From NCBI RefSeq assembly GCF_039537405.1, contig NZ_BAABAL010000012.1:248001-312000 (forward strand): a DNA stretch of 64,000 nucleotides, given 5' to 3'. The stretch is from Allokutzneria multivorans. Its GTDB lineage: Bacteria > Actinomycetota > Actinomycetes > Mycobacteriales > Pseudonocardiaceae. Below are positions 24,419 to 33,632 of the stretch, one piece after another. Made by a program: the position numbers and the translations under genes. The first letter of the stretch is position 1; each line of letters opens with the position of its first letter. The notes beneath the pieces were generated by a model, which worked only from the letters and a program-made list of their open reading frames with translations, was not told the origin of the DNA and searched no databases.

Positions 24419-25873
24419 ATGCTCACGAAAACAGCGCTGAACTGGATCGACGGGCAGTGGGTCGACACGAGCGACCACCGCGACAGCACCGACCCGGCCA
24501 CCGGCGAGAAGATCGGCACCTGGGCCTGCGCCGACGCGGCCACCACGGCCACGGCGGTCGACGCGGCGGTGCGGGCCTTCGCGGACACGCCGTGGAAGGA
24601 CGACCGGCGGCTGCGGTCCAGGGTCCTCAATGCCTTGGCGGACAACGTCGAACGCCATCGCGACGAGCTGGTCGAAGCTCTGATGCGGGAGAACGGCAAG
24701 GTGCGCGCCGAAGCCGCGTTCGAGGTCGGCATGGTCCCGCCGAAGCTGCGGTTCTGGGCGGCGGCGATCCACACGGAGTACGGGCGCGCGGCCGAGGTCA
24801 GGCCCGGACAGCTGTCGCTGGTGCTCCGCGAGCCCATCGGGGTCGTCGGCGTGATCACCCCGTTCAACTCGCCGGTGATCCTCGCCGTGCGCTCGCTGGC
24901 CCCGGCGCTCGCGGCGGGCAACACCGTGGTGATCAAGTTCCCCGAGCAGACCGCGCTGCTGAACGCCGTGTTCATGCGCGTGCTCGCGGACATCGCCGAA
25001 CTGCCCGCCGGAGTGGTCAACGCGGTCACCACCGACCGCGAAGGCGGGAACGTGCTCGTCGAGTCCCCCGACGTGCCGGTGCTCAGCTTCACCGGCAGCA
25101 CCGCGACCGGCCGGGCGATCGCGGCCACCGCGGCGAAGCACCTCAAGCGGGTGGGCCTGGAGCTGGGCGGCAAGACGCCGATGATCGTCTTCGACGGCGC
25201 GGACCTGGAAGCCGCGGCGCCGGTGCTGGAGAAGGCGATCACGACCTTCGCCGGGCAGTTCTGCATGGCGGGCAGCAGGTTGCTCGTGCAGCGCGGCGCC
25301 GCGCAGGAGCTGCGCGAGCTCCTCGCCGACCGGCTGGCCGCCGTCACGGTCGGTCCCGCCGCCGACCCGGCCAGCGATATGGGCCCCTTGATCGACAAGG
25401 CCGATGTCGAGCGCGTGGACCGGATGGTGCGGGACGCCATCGCCGAGGGCGCCGTGCCGGTCGTTCGCGGCGGGCCGGTCACCGAGGGACCGCTGAGCGC
25501 GGGCGCCTTCTACCGGCCGACGCTGCTGGAGATCTCCTCGCCCTCAGCGGAGATCGTGCGGCGCGAGGTCTTCGGCCCCGTGCTGACGCTCCAGGTCTTC
25601 GACACCGAGGCGGAAGCCGTCGCGCTGGCCAACGACTCCGACTACGGCCTCGCCGCCAGCGTCTGGTCGCGGGACGCCCACCAGCCGCTGCGGGTGGCCC
25701 GCGAGCTCAAGGCCGGAACCGTGTGGATCAACAACTGGGCCGTGGTGCTGGACGAGTTCGAAGAGGGCGGCTACAAGCAGAGCGGCCAAGGCAGGCTCAA
25801 CGGCCTCGCCGCCCTCGACGACTTCACCGAGTACAAGCACATCTCGTTCGTCACCGGCGTCATCGACCGATGA
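24419..25873 (+). CDS. NAD(P)-dependent aldehyde dehydrogenase
   Basis: 484 residues, full length for the family. Catalytic residues are present: Glu248 in LELGGKTP and Cys282 in GQFCMAGSR. The cofactor-site motifs TPFNSPVI and FTGSTATGR are intact, as is the C-terminal EVFGPVLTLQVF. It oxidises an aldehyde to an acid, probably an intermediate feeding the hydroxyquinol branch encoded convergently. Its 3' end overlaps the maleylacetate reductase gene by 14 bases tail to tail. Confidence 0.9.
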   Translation: MLTKTALNWIDGQWVDTSDHRDSTDPATGEKIGTWACADAATTATAVDAAVRAFADTPWKDDRRLRSRVLNALADNVERHRDELVEALMRENGKVRAEAAFEVGMVPPKLRFWAAAIHTEYGRAAEVRPGQLSLVLREPIGVVGVITPFNSPVILAVRSLAPALAAGNTVVIKFPEQTALLNAVFMRVLADIAELPAGVVNAVTTDREGGNVLVESPDVPVLSFTGSTATGRAIAATAAKHLKRVGLELGGKTPMIVFDGADLEAAAPVLEKAITTFAGQFCMAGSRLLVQRGAAQELRELLADRLAAVTVGPAADPASDMGPLIDKADVERVDRMVRDAIAEGAVPVVRGGPVTEGPLSAGAFYRPTLLEISSPSAEIVRREVFGPVLTLQVFDTEAEAVALANDSDYGLAASVWSRDAHQPLRVARELKAGTVWINNWAVVLDEFEEGGYKQSGQGRLNGLAALDDFTEYKHISFVTGVIDR

Positions 25874-26933
25874 CACGTCCGTCGTAAGCGGCGTTGAGCA
25901 ACGCCATGAGATCGGCCGCGTCGACGGGGCGCGGGTTGCTGTACGGAACGTTGACGGCCTGTTCGACGACCTCGGACAGGCCGTCGCGGCGAGCACCCAA
26001 CTCCGCCAACGAGATCGGAGCGCCGAGCCGGGTCGCGAAGGCCTGGAGCGCACGGGGTGCGTCGCGCTCCTCAACCTGAAGCGCGGATGCCATCGCCCGC
26101 ACGGCGTTGGGCCCGTGCTGCGCGTTGAAAGCAAGGACATGCGGCAGCACGACCGTGTGCGTCGAGGCGTGCGGCAGGTCGAGCGTTCCTCCGAGGCTGT
26201 GGCACAGCTTGTGGTGCAGGCCCATCGTGGTGGCGTTGAGACAGATGCCTGCCAGCCACGCGCCGTAGAGGGCGTCGCCGCGTGCCCCATGATCCGTCGG
26301 CTTGGCCGCGATGACGGGCAGAGAACGCACGAGGGCGCGGATGCTCTCCTCAGCCAGCAGCGCGACGATTGGCGTGCCGTCCGGCGCGTAGAGCGCTTCG
26401 ACGGCGTGCGCGATCGCGTTGATCCCACTGGTCACGCTCATCGGCGTTGGCAGGGACAAGGTCAGCTCGGGGTCGTAGACAACCGTGCGCGGCGCCACGA
26501 TCGGATCTCTGCCGGTGCGCTTGAGACCGCTGTCGGTCAGCCCCCAGATCGTGGTCATCTCCGAACCGGCGTAGGTGGTCGGGACGGCGATGTAGGGCAG
26601 CCCCGCGCGCAGCGCCAAAGCCTTGGCCAGGCCGATGGTGGAGCCACCGCCGACGGCCACGCACGCTTGCACTCCGCGTTCGGTGGCGAGTTCCACGACG
26701 TCGTCGACCACGTCGACGGGGACGTGCATCCGCGCCTCGGTGAACACCCCGACCACGCGATCGGCCAGGCGCTGTGCGATCTCGGCGTGCTCGGGCGCGG
26801 CCAGGAACAGCACCCGCGTGAACTCCAGGCGATCGAGTTCTTCAGCCAGCGGACCGAGCCGTGCCGACCCGAAGCCGAAGACAACGCGCGGGGATTCCAG
26901 GGAGTGCACGAACTCCGGGTAGGGGAAGCGCAT
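25860..26933 (-). CDS. Maleylacetate reductase
   Basis: 357 residues, an iron-type alcohol dehydrogenase fold. Motifs: GGGSTIGLAKA for nucleotide binding, PTTYAGSEMTTIWG typical of maleylacetate reductases, and the metal-binding HKLCHSLGG and HASTHTVVLPH. It reduces maleylacetate to 3-oxoadipate. The ATG is two bases after the dioxygenase stop (TGACGATG), so the two are one operon; together they convert hydroxyquinol to 3-oxoadipate. Confidence 0.92.
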   Translation of the reverse strand: MRFPYPEFVHSLESPRVVFGFGSARLGPLAEELDRLEFTRVLFLAAPEHAEIAQRLADRVVGVFTEARMHVPVDVVDDVVELATERGVQACVAVGGGSTIGLAKALALRAGLPYIAVPTTYAGSEMTTIWGLTDSGLKRTGRDPIVAPRTVVYDPELTLSLPTPMSVTSGINAIAHAVEALYAPDGTPIVALLAEESIRALVRSLPVIAAKPTDHGARGDALYGAWLAGICLNATTMGLHHKLCHSLGGTLDLPHASTHTVVLPHVLAFNAQHGPNAVRAMASALQVEERDAPRALQAFATRLGAPISLAELGARRDGLSEVVEQAVNVPYSNPRPVDAADLMALLNAAYDGRVIGR

Positions 26934-26935
26934 CG

Positions 26936-27811
26936 TCACAGCTCCTCGTCCACGGGCTCCAGGACGACGTCGAACCTGGCGTACCGGAACGGGGCGGTGA
27001 CGCCGTGGCGGGCGGCCTCGGCCGGGTCGTCGACGGTCGCGAAGTCGATGACCAGGTCGCGCTTGACCGCGAACACCGTGTCGGAGTCGATGTACGCGCT
27101 GTCGGCGACGAACGCGTGAGTGGTCACCGAGTGGTGTCCCTCGGCTTCGACGATGAAGTGCACGTGCGCGGGCCGGAAGGGGTGCCGTCCGCCCGCTGCC
27201 AGCAGCTCGCCGACCGGGCCGTCGACGGGGAGCGGGTAAGCACAGGGAAGGACCGTGCGGAACCAGAAGCGGCCTTCGTCGTCGGAGGTGAACAGGCCGC
27301 GGCCGTTGCCCTCGGGCTGGGTCGCCGGTTGCTGGACGTCGTAGAAGCCCTTGTCGTCGGCCTGCCACACGTCCACGGTGCTCGCCGGCAGCGGATTTCC
27401 CGCCGTGTCGGTGATCCGGCCCTCGATGACGCAGGGCGTGCCGCCGCCGACGAGGTCGATCGTGTCGCCGAGTTCGCGCTGCGGGCTGGTGACCATGTGG
27501 AACGGGCCGAGCACGGTCGCCGGGGTGGCGCCGGTGGTCAGGTGCTCCGACTCCAGCGTCTCCACCAGCATCGTCACGCCGAGCACGTCGGAGAGCAGGA
27601 TGAACTCCTGGCGGGTGCCGGTGCAGGTCCAGCCGGTGCGGGTGAGGTAGTCGATCGCCTTCTCCCACTCGGCCATGCTCGGGCGGACCTCGCGGACGAA
27701 GGCGTGCAGGTGCCGGGTCAGGGCTTGCAGCACCTCGCGGGCGCGGGGGTCCGGGGCGGCATCGAAGCTGGCGCTGACGATGTCGGCCGACTTCTCGGCG
27801 GTGAAGTCCAT
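26936..27811 (-). CDS. Hydroxyquinol 1,2-dioxygenase (intradiol)
   Basis: 291 residues from the ATG at 27811 with AAGGAAA upstream. It has an N-terminal helical dimerisation region and then the intradiol core: LGPFHMV, VDVWQADDKGFYDVQ (iron-ligand Tyr), PYPLP-type CAYPLPVDGPVGELL and RPAHVHFIVEAEGH with the iron-ligand histidines. The family ring-cleaves benzene-1,2,4-triol to maleylacetate. First gene of the operon whose promoter carries the 19-bp operator. Confidence 0.92.
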   Translation of the reverse strand: MDFTAEKSADIVSASFDAAPDPRAREVLQALTRHLHAFVREVRPSMAEWEKAIDYLTRTGWTCTGTRQEFILLSDVLGVTMLVETLESEHLTTGATPATVLGPFHMVTSPQRELGDTIDLVGGGTPCVIEGRITDTAGNPLPASTVDVWQADDKGFYDVQQPATQPEGNGRGLFTSDDEGRFWFRTVLPCAYPLPVDGPVGELLAAGGRHPFRPAHVHFIVEAEGHHSVTTHAFVADSAYIDSDTVFAVKRDLVIDFATVDDPAEAARHGVTAPFRYARFDVVLEPVDEEL

Positions 27812-27871
27812 TGCGGGTTTCCTTCGTCGGGGAGGGCGCGGGCGGTTCAGGGTGCCGAGCCGACTCCAGCC

Positions 27872-27890
27872 TGTCAAGCAGCGCTTAACA
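27872..27890 (-). promoter_or_regulatory. Operator-like site, second copy, between dioxygenase operon and regulator gene
   Basis: TGTCAAGCAGCGCTTAACA; read on the minus strand it is TGTTAAG-N5-CTTGACA, the same pattern as at 23706-23724. It overlaps a TTGACA for the minus-strand dioxygenase operon and ends 16 bases before the GTG of the XRE-cupin gene, so it can govern both directions. Confidence 0.7.
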
Positions 27891-27906
27891 CCGGTACCGT
27901 CAGGGC

Positions 27907-28503
27907 GTGCCCGACGCATCGTCACCGCCATCGCCGGTCCCCGCAGGAGAGACGCTCGGCGAGCGGCTGCGCTCGACGCGCCTCGCGGCCGGGCTGGGCG
28001 TGCGCGAACTGGGCCGACGGGTCGGGGTCAGCGGCAGCATGATCAGCCAGATCGAGAAGGGGGTCAGCCGCCCGTCGGTCAGCACCCTGTACGCGATCAC
28101 CAACGAGCTCGGCGTGACCCTGGACGGCCTGTTCACCACCGATCCGGTGCCGGGGGAAGCGCCCGAGCCCGTGGTGGTGCGGCGCGACGGCGAGCAGGCG
28201 GTCATGCCGCTGGGCAAGGGCGTGACCTACGTGCTCCTCGGCGTCGACCACGAGCGCGCGCTCCGCTTCCTCCGGATCTTCTTCGAGGTGGGCGGGGAAT
28301 CGGGCGGGTCGGAGGCCTTCATGCGGCACGGCGGCAGCGAGTACGGCTACGTGCAGGCCGGACGGATCGGGGTCACCGTCGGCACCGAGACCCACGAACT
28401 CCGGCCAGGGGACACGATCACGCTGAACCCCCAGCTCCCCCATCGCATCTTCAACCTCGGCGACACCTCCGCCGAGCTGTTCTGGGTGTTCGTCGAGCGG
28501 TGA
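27907..28503 (+). CDS. XRE-cupin transcriptional regulator
   Basis: 198 residues from GTG 27907. Residues about 18-72 are an XRE helix-turn-helix (GLGVRELGRRVGVSGSMISQ then IEKGVSRPSV). Residues about 115-195 are a cupin (MRHGGSEYGYVQAGRIGVTV; GDTITLNPQLPHRIFN), the ligand-sensing half in this family. The gene is divergent from the hydroxyquinol operon with a shared operator-like site between, so it is the probable local regulator. A TACCGT box 7 bases before the GTG suggests a leaderless transcript. Confidence 0.88.
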   Translation: MPDASSPPSPVPAGETLGERLRSTRLAAGLGVRELGRRVGVSGSMISQIEKGVSRPSVSTLYAITNELGVTLDGLFTTDPVPGEAPEPVVVRRDGEQAVMPLGKGVTYVLLGVDHERALRFLRIFFEVGGESGGSEAFMRHGGSEYGYVQAGRIGVTVGTETHELRPGDTITLNPQLPHRIFNLGDTSAELFWVFVER

Positions 28504-28568
28504 TCACCGGCGTCAGCCCACGCCGAAATCGCTTGCTGCTCCCGGGAATCGGCAAAACACTGGCGCGA

Positions 28569-29624
28569 GTGGATCTCCGAAGCGACACGCTGAGCCTGCT
28601 GAGCCCCGGGATGCGCAAGGCCATGGCGGAGGCCGAGGTCGGCGACGACGTCTGGGGCGGGGACCCGACGACACGGCGGCTGGAGCGCTGGTGCGCCGAG
28701 TTGTTCGGGAAGGAAGCGGCGCTGTTCACCACGAGCGGCACGCTCAGCAACCAGCTCGCCCTGCGCGTGCACACCCGCCCCGGCGACGAGGTCATCACGG
28801 ACACGAAGTACCACGTCAACTTCTACGAGAGCGCGGCCAGCGCGGGCCTCGCCGGGGTCGCACTGAACACAGTGGACAGTGCCGACGGTGTCCTCACCCC
28901 GGAGCTGGTGGAGTTCGCGTTGCGGCGCAAGGCACGCAAGCCGTTGTACGCCGCGCCGAAGCTGGTCTGCGTGGAGAACACGGTCAACTTCCACAGTGGA
29001 CGGGTGGTCCCGCACGACAGCTTGCGCGCGTTGCGGCAGCACACCCTCGGCGCTGGGCTGGCCACTCATCTCGACGGAGCGCGGCTGGCCAACGCGAGCG
29101 TCGCCGCCGGGGTGTCGCTGGCCGAGTTCGCCGACACCGCCGACACGGTCTCGATGTGCTTCGCGAAGGGGCTCGCGGCCCCGTTCGGCAGCATCCTGGT
29201 GGGCCCGGCGGAGCTCATCGAGCGGGCCACCGTCCACCGCTCGGCGTACGGCGGGGGCCTGCACCAGTCAGGGGTGTTGGCGGCGGCCGCCTTGTACGGG
29301 CTCCAGCACAACGTCGAACGCCTCGCCGAGGACCACCACAACGCGCGGTTGCTGGGCGAACTGCTCAGTCAGCACCCGGCGTTCGGAGTCGAGCTCGACT
29401 CGGTGCAGACGAACGTCCTCGTGGTGGACGTGTCGGGGATTGGCTTGCCAGCCAGCACGTTCGTGCGCGCGGCCGCCGAAGACGGGGTGCTGCTCGCGGA
29501 GCGGACCCCGACCAGCGTCCGGGCGATGACCCGGCTGGGGATCGACGAGGCGGCGATCCGCACTGCGGCGGAGCGGCTGCTGGCGCTGGCGGATCGAGTG
29601 AAGGGACCCGTCGCCGTTGCCTGA
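28569..29624 (+). CDS. PLP-dependent aldolase/lyase of the threonine aldolase family
   Basis: 351 residues from GTG 28569, where the family opening VDLRSDT begins; an in-frame GTG at 28500 overlaps the regulator stop as GTGA and is an alternative that would add 23 residues. It is a fold-type I PLP enzyme: FTTSGTLSNQLAL, THLDGARLANAS (PLP ring Asp) and Lys200 in CFAKGLAAP. It probably cleaves a beta-hydroxy amino acid to glycine and an aldehyde. Clustering with a transporter, not the catabolic genes, suggests a separate role. Confidence 0.85.
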   Translation: MDLRSDTLSLLSPGMRKAMAEAEVGDDVWGGDPTTRRLERWCAELFGKEAALFTTSGTLSNQLALRVHTRPGDEVITDTKYHVNFYESAASAGLAGVALNTVDSADGVLTPELVEFALRRKARKPLYAAPKLVCVENTVNFHSGRVVPHDSLRALRQHTLGAGLATHLDGARLANASVAAGVSLAEFADTADTVSMCFAKGLAAPFGSILVGPAELIERATVHRSAYGGGLHQSGVLAAAALYGLQHNVERLAEDHHNARLLGELLSQHPAFGVELDSVQTNVLVVDVSGIGLPASTFVRAAAEDGVLLAERTPTSVRAMTRLGIDEAAIRTAAERLLALADRVKGPVAVA

Positions 29625-30405
29625 TCTGGCAGCACTGGACTTCGGCGGCGTCTCGTGGGTCGGCGTGCTCTTCCTGTGCGCGGCGGCGTTGCTGGCGGGC
29701 ACGGTCGACGCGATCGTCGGGGGCGGAGGCCTGCTCCAGTTGCCCGCGCTGCTCCTGGTCATGCCGGGCGGCGACGTCATCCACTCCATCGCCACCAGCA
29801 AGGTCGTCGGGACCGTTGGCGCGGCGGCCACCGGCTTCACCTACTCGCGGACGACGCCGATGGACTGGGGCACCGTCGTGCGCATGTCGTCGGCGGGCTT
29901 CCTCGCCGCGATGGCCGGTGCCGCCTGCGCGTCAGCGATGCCCGCCGGCGCGCTCAACGTCGTCGTGCTGGTCGCCCTCCTGGTCGTCGTCGGCCACACC
30001 CTGCGCAACCCCGATCTGGGGGTTGCCGAGCGGGCGCACGGCGCTCGGACGTGGGTGACCGTGCTCGGCGGCGCGGCCATCGGGTTCTGGAACGGGCTCG
30101 GCGCGCCAGGAACCGGCTCGTTCCTGGTCTTCCTGCTGGTGGGCGTCGCCGGTCACTCGTTCCTCGGCGCGTCCGCGATCGCCAAGGTCGTGAACGTCGC
30201 CACCAGCGTCGGCGCGCTGATCTTCTTCATCCCGGCGGGCACCGTGCTCTGGGGGCTGGGCATCGCGATGGCGGCCTGCAACGTCATCGGCGGTGTCGTG
30301 GGCACCCTGATCGCCGTGCGCAAGGGTGCGAGCTTCATCCGCCGGATCTTCCTCGGGGTGGCGCTCGCGCTGATCGCCACCGTCGGCGTCAAGCTGCTCG
30401 GGTGA
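29617..30405 (+). CDS. TauE/SafE-family membrane permease
   Basis: 262 residues from TTG 29617, overlapping the aldolase stop by 8 bases. Seven to eight hydrophobic helices and the family signature AGTVDAIVGGGGLLQLPALL near the start, with the second-half counterpart GFWNGLGAPGTGSFLVFLLV. The family moves sulfur- or carbon-containing organic anions across the membrane. The substrate is unknown. Its stop directly abuts the stop of the convergent Imm49 gene. Confidence 0.88.
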   Translation: MPDLAALDFGGVSWVGVLFLCAAALLAGTVDAIVGGGGLLQLPALLLVMPGGDVIHSIATSKVVGTVGAAATGFTYSRTTPMDWGTVVRMSSAGFLAAMAGAACASAMPAGALNVVVLVALLVVVGHTLRNPDLGVAERAHGARTWVTVLGGAAIGFWNGLGAPGTGSFLVFLLVGVAGHSFLGASAIAKVVNVATSVGALIFFIPAGTVLWGLGIAMAACNVIGGVVGTLIAVRKGASFIRRIFLGVALALIATVGVKLLG

Positions 30406-31902
30406 TCACCTCGGCGCACCTTCACCGATCCGGCCGCCGTTGAGCAAGGTCAGCGGCAGGTACGAGGAGCGCACGGTGACGCTGAGCCAGCCCGACTCCA
30501 GCGCCCGGCTGGCCAGCGCGAGCGGTGCGAGGGCGAAGAAACCTTCCGGCTGCTTGGCCCGCTCCTCCGTCCGCGTCCAGTACTTCCGGTGCCGCTCCAA
30601 CGCCCGCGCCAGCGCTTCGGTGAAGCCCGTCTGGTAATCGTCGGTGATCTGGTAGAAGAGATCGGCGGTCGGGTAGAGCAGGTCGTCGTCCTGCGGCATC
30701 GCCTCCAGCGACCGCGTGGACATGCTGTACCCGCCGTACCAGTACCCGTGCAGCACGTTGATCCACTCGTGGACGGCGTCGTCGTGCTCCGTGCCGGACG
30801 AGCGCCGCAGCTCCTCCGGAACCCGCACGAGGTCGTTCACGCGGTCGCGATCACGGCAGATCATGCTGAGGTACATGGCTTTCAGCCACGTGTCCGCGTT
30901 CGTGTGCGGCGTTGCCCCGGTCGGCGGGAGCAGCACGCTGCCGTCCCGCAGGCGGACGGAGGTCTCGCTGGTCCTCATCGCCCGCACGAAGATGCCGTGG
31001 TAGGCCTGCATGGCCAGCGTGAGGCTGTCCCACGTGTAGAACCAGGACCCCTTCTCATCGTTGATGAGGTGAAAACCTGTCTCCTGCAAGGCTTTCGGCC
31101 CGATGACGTGGAGCTGACCCGGGTCCTGCTCGATCAGCTCGTTGAGCTCCGCGGTCAGCGCGTCGCCTTCGCGGTCGGCGACGGTCGCATCGGCCTCGTG
31201 CCGGTCGACGAGGTGCCACGTCCGCCGCACGGCAGCCAACCGTGGCACCGGGACTTCGTTGCGCCACTTGCGTTCGACGATGTTCTTCGGCAGCCGCTCG
31301 GACTCCACCCCGATCGGGAAACCGGAGTCGAACGCCGCGCACGCGACGGCCAGCGGCCCGAGCGCCACGCCGCCCTCGTGCAGCTCCAGCGCTCGCGCCA
31401 GCGCTTCGGCGAACAACCCCGACTGGCTGCCGAGGAACCACGACAGGGCCTTGATCGCCGGGTCTTCGGACTTCTTGCCGTCGGCTCGCCGCTCGCGCAG
31501 GTAGGACTGCATCGCCGCGACTTCGGGATTGCCCTTGATCTGGTTGTTCATCAAGGTTTCCAGCACGGTGGACTCCCGGCAGAGCATGCCGAGGTAGCAG
31601 GTCGTGAGCCAGTTCTCCGCGTTCGCGATCTCCTTGGTCGCCCCGGCCGCCAGGCTGAGTTCGTGCCCGCCGACCTCCACCGTGACGTCTTCCTTGGCGA
31701 TGGCCGCCGCGAAGATCGCGTAGCCCGCCCGCAGCGCCGTGGTGGCCGCCTGCCAGGTCGCGGCTTCCTCGGCCTGAGGATCGACCCGCAAGCGGTGCCC
31801 CAGCAGCTCCACCGAGGTCCGCAGGACCGCTTCCAGCTGAAGCGGTTCGCTTTCGACCCGCTTCAGCAGACCGTCGAGGTCGAACGACTGCGAGCTGTCC
31901 AT
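30406..31902 (-). CDS. Tandem Imm49-family immunity-type protein
   Basis: 498 residues from the ATG at 31902 with GGGGAG upstream. It consists of two related halves: ENWLTTCYLGMLCRESTVLE in the first and DTWLKAMYLSMICRDRDRVN in the second, both matching the Imm49 core helix pair. LFAEALARALELHE and GFTEALARALERHR also correspond. Imm49 proteins are predicted to neutralise polymorphic toxins; no toxin gene is in the window. The 214 bases between this and the divergent gene at 32117 are unusually AT-rich and hold both promoters. Confidence 0.8.
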   Translation of the reverse strand: MDSSQSFDLDGLLKRVESEPLQLEAVLRTSVELLGHRLRVDPQAEEAATWQAATTALRAGYAIFAAAIAKEDVTVEVGGHELSLAAGATKEIANAENWLTTCYLGMLCRESTVLETLMNNQIKGNPEVAAMQSYLRERRADGKKSEDPAIKALSWFLGSQSGLFAEALARALELHEGGVALGPLAVACAAFDSGFPIGVESERLPKNIVERKWRNEVPVPRLAAVRRTWHLVDRHEADATVADREGDALTAELNELIEQDPGQLHVIGPKALQETGFHLINDEKGSWFYTWDSLTLAMQAYHGIFVRAMRTSETSVRLRDGSVLLPPTGATPHTNADTWLKAMYLSMICRDRDRVNDLVRVPEELRRSSGTEHDDAVHEWINVLHGYWYGGYSMSTRSLEAMPQDDDLLYPTADLFYQITDDYQTGFTEALARALERHRKYWTRTEERAKQPEGFFALAPLALASRALESGWLSVTVRSSYLPLTLLNGGRIGEGAPR

Positions 31903-32116
31903 GTGCTCCCCGTGCTCCCCATCTCGGAATACGTCAGTCGCGGAGTCTAATGGCCGAGCACTGCGGCGGCAAAAATTCCATCGGACACGTGTCGCACATT
32001 CCCGGAGAAGATTCAGGCCTACGTGAATCGCATCTCGGAGAGATCTCGCCATTGATAAGCTCAATTAAAACGTAAAACTTTCAACAACATCTTCTTCGCA
32101 CTCCAGAGGAGCAAGC

Positions 32117-33610
32117 ATGCCCCCACGCCGTCGAAGGCCGCTCGCTCACGGCATGGCGGCGTTGGGCGGCCTCGCCGTCGGCGGCCTCGTCGCCACGGCG
32201 GCCCAGCGGTGGCTCGGCGCGGGGAACGCGGCACCGGATTCCCCGCCGTCGGAGTTCCTCAACGACGCGAGCACCCTCAACCCCACCCGGGTGCGCGGCG
32301 TCGTCTTCGCCTCGTCCTCCCCGGAGTCGACCGCCGACGCGCTGAGGCCGTTGCTCCGCAGGGTCGCGGGCGGAGACGATCCGGCACTCGCGGTGTCGGG
32401 CGTGCGCCACTCCATGGGCGGCCAGAGCCTGCACGCCGACGGCTGGGTCGTTGACGCGCAGCCGCTGAAGGGCGTGGTGGTGGACACCGAGAACAGCGTA
32501 ATGCGCGTTGGCGCGGGCACGACGTGGCGCGAGGTGATCCCCGTGCTCAACGAACTCGGCCTGGCGCCTCACGTGATGCAGTCCAACCACGACTTCACCA
32601 TCGGCGGCTCGCTCAGCGTGAACTGCCACGGCTTGCACGCGAACACCGCGCCGATCAGCGGGACGGTGCGGCGCTTGCGGCTGCTCACGGCCAATGGCGA
32701 CATCGTGACGTGCGGCCCCACCGAGAACTCCGACCTCTTCCGCCACGTGCTCGGGGGATACGGGTTGTTCGGCGTCGTCTTGGAGGCCGATCTCGGCGTC
32801 GTGCCCAACGCGCTGCACGAACGGCGTTTCACGACCACGCGGACGGAGGACTACTGCGACGTCTTCACCGAGCACGTGTGTGCGCCGGGAACCGATGCGG
32901 AAATGGCGTACGGACGACTCTCCGTCGACCCCGGAAATCTGCTCGAAGAAGCGGTCATAACCACCCTTTCTCCCGTTCCTGGCACGCGAGGGACCGTGCT
33001 CCCCCTGGGTGCGCCCAGTGTTCCCAAGCTGTCGAGGGCGATCTTTCGGAACTCGGTCGACAATGAGTTCGGCAAGAAGCTGCGGTGGTGGCTGGAGCGT
33101 GACGTCGTGCCGCTCACGACGGGTCACATCAGCCGGAACGACCTGTTCAACGAACCCGCCAGGCTCTTCGCCAACGCCAAGAGCTCGAAGACCGACATCC
33201 TGCACGAGTACTTCATTCCGCGAGTCCGGCTGGCGGAGTTCACGCGGGCCGCGCGCGGCATCATCAAGCGCACGGGGGCGGACCTGCTCAACGCGACCGT
33301 GCGGGACGTGCGTCGAGACGAGCGCAGCGCGCTGGCCTACGCCCAACAGGACGTGTTCGGACTCGTCATGCTGTTCGACCAGGACCGCTCGTCCACGGGC
33401 GAGCGCGACATGCGGAGGATGACCGAATCCCTGATCGAGGCGGCCATCGCCGTCGGCGGCAGCTTCTACCTCCCGTACCGGCTGCACGCCACGCTCGACC
33501 AGCTCGTCAAGGCCTACCCCATGTGGGAGTCGTTCGTCGAGACGAAGTTCCGGCACGATCCGCACGGAGTCTTCCGCAACGGCCTCCTCGACACCTACGC
33601 GCAGGACTGA
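32117..33610 (+). CDS. Exported FAD-binding (PCMH-type) oxidoreductase
   Basis: 497 residues; GAGGAGC lies upstream of the ATG. The N-terminus (MPPRRRRPLAHGMAALGGLA) is a signal or membrane anchor, possibly Tat type. The FAD domain shows VSGVRHSMGGQSLHADGWVV and HDFTIGGSLSVNCHG, the PCMH pattern of aldonolactone and related sugar oxidases. The C-terminal part resembles the aldonolactone oxidase cap. The substrate is not predictable. The Rv/PP-loop His that sometimes anchors FAD may be the His of GVRHSMGG. Confidence 0.85.
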   Translation: MPPRRRRPLAHGMAALGGLAVGGLVATAAQRWLGAGNAAPDSPPSEFLNDASTLNPTRVRGVVFASSSPESTADALRPLLRRVAGGDDPALAVSGVRHSMGGQSLHADGWVVDAQPLKGVVVDTENSVMRVGAGTTWREVIPVLNELGLAPHVMQSNHDFTIGGSLSVNCHGLHANTAPISGTVRRLRLLTANGDIVTCGPTENSDLFRHVLGGYGLFGVVLEADLGVVPNALHERRFTTTRTEDYCDVFTEHVCAPGTDAEMAYGRLSVDPGNLLEEAVITTLSPVPGTRGTVLPLGAPSVPKLSRAIFRNSVDNEFGKKLRWWLERDVVPLTTGHISRNDLFNEPARLFANAKSSKTDILHEYFIPRVRLAEFTRAARGIIKRTGADLLNATVRDVRRDERSALAYAQQDVFGLVMLFDQDRSSTGERDMRRMTESLIEAAIAVGGSFYLPYRLHATLDQLVKAYPMWESFVETKFRHDPHGVFRNGLLDTYAQD

Positions 33611-33632
33611 CCCGGCTGGCACGCTGTCGCCC

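Noticed and set aside
23887..25887. A 666-codon plus-strand open frame over the NTF2 and aldehyde dehydrogenase genes
   Set aside because: Arg/Gly-rich shadow in another frame; both real genes have catalytic motifs and ribosome sites.
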